DNA of 64,000 nt from Palsa-506 sp963709075. Lineage in GTDB: Bacteria > Actinomycetota > Actinomycetes > Streptosporangiales > Streptosporangiaceae. Made by a program: the position numbers and the translations under genes. The notes below the pieces were generated by a model, which was not told the DNA's origin, searched no databases, and worked only from the letters and a program-made list of their open reading frames with translations. Positions 61,235 through 64,000 of the stretch are shown one piece after another; positions within the stretch are counted from its first letter, which is position 1; the number at the start of each line of letters is the position of its first letter. Location: assembly GCA_963709075.1 (NCBI GenBank), contig CAVPUY010000005.1, positions 744,001 to 808,000 of the forward strand, read 5' to 3'.

Positions 61235-62482
61235 TCATTCCCCGGAACAGATCATGGCCCGCGCTGCGGTGCGGCCACGGCAAAACTCGGGGGGATTCTG
61301 GTGAAGAGTAAAGGCTCCAAACCGGCTCGATGGAGCGGCATCCTGGTCATGGCCGCGGCCCTGGCGGCGCTTGCGCTGTCGGCCGGGCGGGTGGCGCGGA
61401 TCAGGCGCAGCGGAAAGCGCTCCGGCTAGCCGGCCGAGGATCGCAGTATAAGCGGGTAAGGCCCCGGGCGGCATCATGTTCAACGCGGCCGGCCGGCTTA
61501 GCGCAATGCGGCCAGCCGGGCCGCCCGGGGCAGCCCGCGTCAACGGATGGCATAAGCGCGGGCAGCGCGGCGACGGCACGCTTGCTGGCTTCCGGCTGAC
61601 CGCGAAGATGCCCGGCGGAGGAGCCGGCGAGGGCTGCGCCAGCGCATCGATGATCGGTCTCGCTCCGGCGGCGAACCGGTCAAGGTCGGCGCCATGGACC
61701 AGCCGGCCGGGGAACGGGTCAGCTGCCGCCCGCCTGGCCAGCCCGGCGACGGGAAGTCCACGATGCGCAGCGGCCAGCACCAGATTGCCGAACCTGCGGC
61801 CGCGCAGCACGGCCGCATCAGCGATCAGGCAGGTATGCGGGAAGACCGAGCACGCCGTCGCCACCCGGGCGCGCGCGTGCGCCAGCGGAGGGCCATCGCC
61901 GACATTCGCGGCGCAGATCCCGGCCGGAGCCAGCACCCGGGCCACGGCGACCGCGAACTCCGCCGAGGTCAGGTGCGCCGGGGTACGGCCCGCGGCGAAA
62001 AGGTCCGCTACCACCACGTCGAAGGACCCGGCCGGGATATCCCCGAGGACGGCACGGGCGTCGGCGATCCGCACGCGCACCCGGCCCGCCCGCACCCGGC
62101 CCGCCCGGTCCCCGCCAGCCCGGCGCCGGGGCTTGCCCAGCGGCAGCCGCTGCCGGACGAATTCCGCCAGTGCGGCGTCCGACTCGACCGCCAGTTGGCT
62201 GGACCCGGGCCGTGTCGCCGCCACATATCGTGCCAGGGTCAGCCCTCCGCCCCCGAGGTGCAGGACGCGCAGCGGCTCCCCGGCTGGCGCGGCGAGGTCG
62301 ATCAGGTGCCCGATCCGCCGGATGTACTCAAAACCCAGGTACTGCGGATCATCAAGGTCGACATGTGACTGCGGCACGCCATCCACCAGCAGGGTCCAGG
62401 CGCCGGGCCGGTCAGGGTCGCCAGCAAGCTCAGCGACGCCAGAGCTGACGCGCTGCCGGAAAGGCCGGCCCGGCGCCGCCAT
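61235..62482 (-). CDS. spermidine-synthase-like SAM-dependent protein with long C-terminal extension
   Basis: Rossmann-fold protein of the polyamine synthase type: VDLDDPQYLGFEYIRRIGHL, LRVLHLGGGGLTLARYVAAT (SAM/dcSAM loop), LAVESDAALAEFV, IADARAVLGDIPAGSFDVVV and LTSAEFAVAVARVLAPAGI. The usual end (PIIDALAQPSPAPPPGIFA) comes at about 61610; the further ~125 residues have no similarity and are Pro/Arg-rich, so the true stop was probably lost by an indel. The gate-keeping residues for putrescine are not evident; the function may be a methyltransferase-like reaction. ATG 62482 fits the family start. Confidence 0.8.
   Translation of the reverse strand: MAAPGRPFRQRVSSGVAELAGDPDRPGAWTLLVDGVPQSHVDLDDPQYLGFEYIRRIGHLIDLAAPAGEPLRVLHLGGGGLTLARYVAATRPGSSQLAVESDAALAEFVRQRLPLGKPRRRAGGDRAGRVRAGRVRVRIADARAVLGDIPAGSFDVVVADLFAAGRTPAHLTSAEFAVAVARVLAPAGICAANVGDGPPLAHARARVATACSVFPHTCLIADAAVLRGRRFGNLVLAAAHRGLPVAGLARRAAADPFPGRLVHGADLDRFAAGARPIIDALAQPSPAPPPGIFAVSRKPASVPSPRCPRLCHPLTRAAPGGPAGRIALSRPAALNMMPPGALPAYTAILGRLAGALSAAPDPRHPPGRQRKRRQGRGHDQDAAPSSRFGAFTLHQNPPEFCRGRTAARAMICSGE
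61301..61429 (+). CDS. small single-TM protein
   Basis: 42-residue ORF: basic start VKSKGSKPARWS, a hydrophobic helix GILVMAAALAALALSAG, then RRSGKRSG. GTG 61301 follows a run of six g with correct spacing. Could be a small membrane peptide or holin-like; no family recognised. It overlaps the far end of the antisense spermidine-synthase-like ORF. Confidence 0.45.
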   Translation: MKSKGSKPARWSGILVMAAALAALALSAGRVARIRRSGKRSG

Positions 62483-62567
62483 CCTGCCGGTGTGACATGA
62501 CAGCTATTCTGCAGCGGCACCGGGCCACCTGCGAAAAACCCGAGCTGGCTCAAGTTAGTGACGGTCG

Positions 62568-62807
62568 TCAGGCGGTCGCGGCGGTGCCTAGCCGGGGGAA
62601 CGGCTCGGCGGAAAAGATCACCTCGACCGGGACCTCGAAGTGCGCGGCGATCCGCAGCGCCAGGTACAGGCTCGGGCTGTACTCGCCGCGCTCCAGGTAG
62701 CCGACCGTCTGGTAGTGCACGCCGAGCGCGTCGGCCAGCTCGCGCCGGGAGATCCCGCGCTCGGCCCGCAGCATCGCGATCCGGTTATAGATGACCTCGC
62801 TGCTCAT
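62568..62807 (-). CDS. XRE-family helix-turn-helix regulator
   Basis: 79-residue single-domain repressor. The five-helix HTH is clear: IYNRIAMLRAERGISRRELA, DALGVHYQTVGYLERGEYSP, SLYLALRIAAHFEVPVEVIF. ATG 62807 overlaps the stop of the ABC permease (ATGA), so it is the last gene of the exporter operon and likely regulates it. The open frame extends upstream to 63188 but that part is antisense-like noise in the permease frame. Confidence 0.92.
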   Translation of the reverse strand: MSSEVIYNRIAMLRAERGISRRELADALGVHYQTVGYLERGEYSPSLYLALRIAAHFEVPVEVIFSAEPFPRLGTAATA

Positions 62808-63651
62808 CTCCGCATCGCTTTCTCGCGACGGGCCGCGACGTTCGAGCCGGACTCGCGGCGTGCCATCCGGCGCAGCACGGCCGGCGCCAGCATGAGCCCT
62901 GCGACTGCCCACGCGGACAGGACGCCGAGCGTGGCCAGGTGCCGCCACGAGTGTCCGATCTCCACCGCCGCCATCGCGTTCGGCAGCAGCGCAGAACGCA
63001 TCCCCAGCCCCAGCCAGTACGTCGGGAAGACCTGCCCGGTCCATTGCAGGAACACCGGCAGGTGCGTGATCGGGTAGAAGATGCCGGAGATCACGGCAAG
63101 CCCGCCCAGCAGCAACAACCTGGGCCCCCGGCGCTGCGCTGGCTGGGAAACAGCGATCCGAGCACGGCGCCCAGCGGCAACGTGGCAAGCAGCCCGAGCA
63201 CCAGCACCCAGGCCAGCGTCAGCCAGTTGCCAGGGCTGCCGATCGCCAGGCCGGTGAACAGGAAAGCGCCGGTGAGCAGCGTGATCGCGACAACGAACGC
63301 TATCTGCCCGGAGATGTTGACAAACTTGCCAAGCAGGTAGCCGAGCATGCCGTTCGGGATGGCCTTGGCCCGCAGCAGCGTGCCGTCCTCGCGTTCGGTC
63401 ACGAGCAGGTCGCCCGTTGTGATGACGCCGTAGATCACGACGTTCAGGCCGAGCACGCTGACCAGCATCGTGGTACCCAGCGAGAAGTGCGTCCCCGGCA
63501 CCTGCGTGTGCCGGGTCCAGATCATCGCGGCGAGGAAGGCGCCGGTCGTGATCAGGAGCGCGATCAGATCATGCGGCGTGGTCAGGGTCTGCCTGAACTC
63601 GATCCAGCCCCGGGACAGTCCGGCTCGCACCGCCACCAGCGCGGGGTTCAC
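62804..63651 (-). CDS. ABC-2-type exporter permease, one frameshift
   Basis: Membrane subunit of an ABC exporter. GTG 63651 overlaps the ATPase stop (GTGA). Six hydrophobic segments: DLIALLITTGAFLAAMIW, TTMLVSVLGLNVVIYGVI, QIAFVVAITLLTGAFLFTG, LAWVLVLGLLATLPLGAVLG, LLLLGGLAVISGIFYPITHL and LATLGVLSAWAVAGLMLAP. At about 63120 an extra base in a run of g or c moves the frame; both halves are otherwise clean. Family exports drugs, lipids or peptides. Confidence 0.87.
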
Positions 63652-64000
63652 GCCGCCACCGCCGTCAACCGGCGCGGCACACCGTGCTCCGCCTGGCGGA
63701 CCAGTGCCATGTACGTGTCCTCCAGGCTGGCCCGGCGCACCTCCAGATCCTCGACCGACTCGCCGTACTGCCGGAACAGCTCCCGGACGAACGCCGTCGC
63801 GTCGTCCGCCGCGTGCACGAACCGCTGCCCGTCCCGGCTCCAGCGCACCTCGGACTGGCCCGACATCGCGCGGGCCAGTTCATCGGCGGAGCCGTCCGCG
63901 ATGATCGTGCCGCCGGCCAGGATCAGGATGCGATCCGCGAGCCGCTCAGCCTCGTCCAGGTCGTGCGTGGTGAGCAGGATCGTGGTCTCCTCCCGGTCGG
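63648..64000 (-). CDS. ABC transporter ATPase, N-terminal part outside window
   Basis: C-terminal piece of the partner ATPase. From the right edge: DREETTILLTTHDLDEAERL with the H-loop histidine, ILILAGGTIIADGSADELA, then a domain typical of ABC-2 exporters (VRRASLEDTYMALVRQ). The Walker and signature motifs lie beyond 64000. Its stop overlaps the permease start. Confidence 0.92.
   Translation of the reverse strand, partial: DREETTILLTTHDLDEAERLADRILILAGGTIIADGSADELARAMSGQSEVRWSRDGQRFVHAADDATAFVRELFRQYGESVEDLEVRRASLEDTYMALVRQAEHGVPRRLTAVAA

Noticed and set aside
62808..63188. N-terminal extension of the XRE regulator frame
   Set aside because: The extension runs in an alternative frame of the ABC permease, whose own frame is conserved; the HTH protein has a natural coupled start at 62807.
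1..64000. Prophage, integrase, transposase or attachment sites
   Set aside because: No integrase, transposase, terminal inverted repeat or tRNA-flanked direct repeat could be found on either strand.

Overview
The window is very GC-rich, and its gene families point to a filamentous or soil-type actinomycete (Actinomycetota). The markers are Lsr2, a DUF222/HNH protein, GAF-ANTAR proteins, a MEDS-HATPase/STAS pair, F420-type split-barrel oxidoreductases, an SCO4226-like nickel-binding protein, an SCO6745-like protein and LigD modules. The genus cannot be named from the sequence alone. No rRNA, convincing tRNA, insertion sequence, phage module or CRISPR array was found. 

Layout: 1-2000 holds a STAND-type ATPase regulator running off the left edge. 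2279-4434 encodes the E1 alpha and beta subunits of a 2-oxo acid dehydrogenase. 4627-8206 is a tightly overlapping signalling operon: receiver-PP2C phosphatase, CHASE3 histidine kinase and Rcp-type receiver. 8210-13420 is a decayed stretch with pieces of an MFS exporter, a methyltransferase, an SDR, a split-barrel oxidoreductase, an FtsX permease and a secreted S33 hydrolase. 13500-17255 has a hydrolase, a receiver/thioredoxin-reductase-like flavoprotein, an MmcQ/YjbR protein and a tyrosine phosphatase. 17283-19534 is a LigD module split into phosphoesterase, ligase and polymerase, and the ligase lacks its catalytic lysine. 19585-27958 holds oxidoreductases, a MarR regulator, NDH-2, an MFS protein and a chloramphenicol phosphotransferase-like kinase. 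28111-31536 is a large secreted GH15 glucodextranase-like enzyme. 31858-39335 includes PaiB, an SDR, DUF3349, a PiT phosphate transporter, a MarR-PDZ regulator next to an HtrA protease, and succinate-semialdehyde dehydrogenase. 39484-46876 carries PAP2, two GAF-ANTAR proteins, a second LigD polymerase, DUF222/HNH, GNAT and a nickel-binding protein. 47076-57261 has transketolase, DoxX, an anti-sigma/STAS pair, DUF72, a PHP hydrolase, DUF1707, an SDR, an F420-type protein, Lsr2 and a MarR-GNAT fusion. 57306-64000 has secreted beta-propeller and beta-helix proteins, a spermidine-synthase-like protein and an ABC exporter operon cut by the right edge. 

Two features cross the whole window. First, more than a dozen conserved genes need one-base frame corrections, often at short homopolymers, and three genes lack an internal block. 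This looks like either uncorrected sequencing or assembly error or wide gene decay, and the sequence alone cannot decide. Second, short tandem repeats (6-30 bp) are common at protein termini, linkers and intergenic regions. Several create low-complexity protein tails or short leader ORFs ending at the next start codon. 

The best candidates for unusual biology are the MarR-PDZ/HtrA pair with its 11-bp-phased operator-like repeats, the K-to-N ligase in the split LigD module, and the repeat-built leader ORFs. None amounts to a proven new system.
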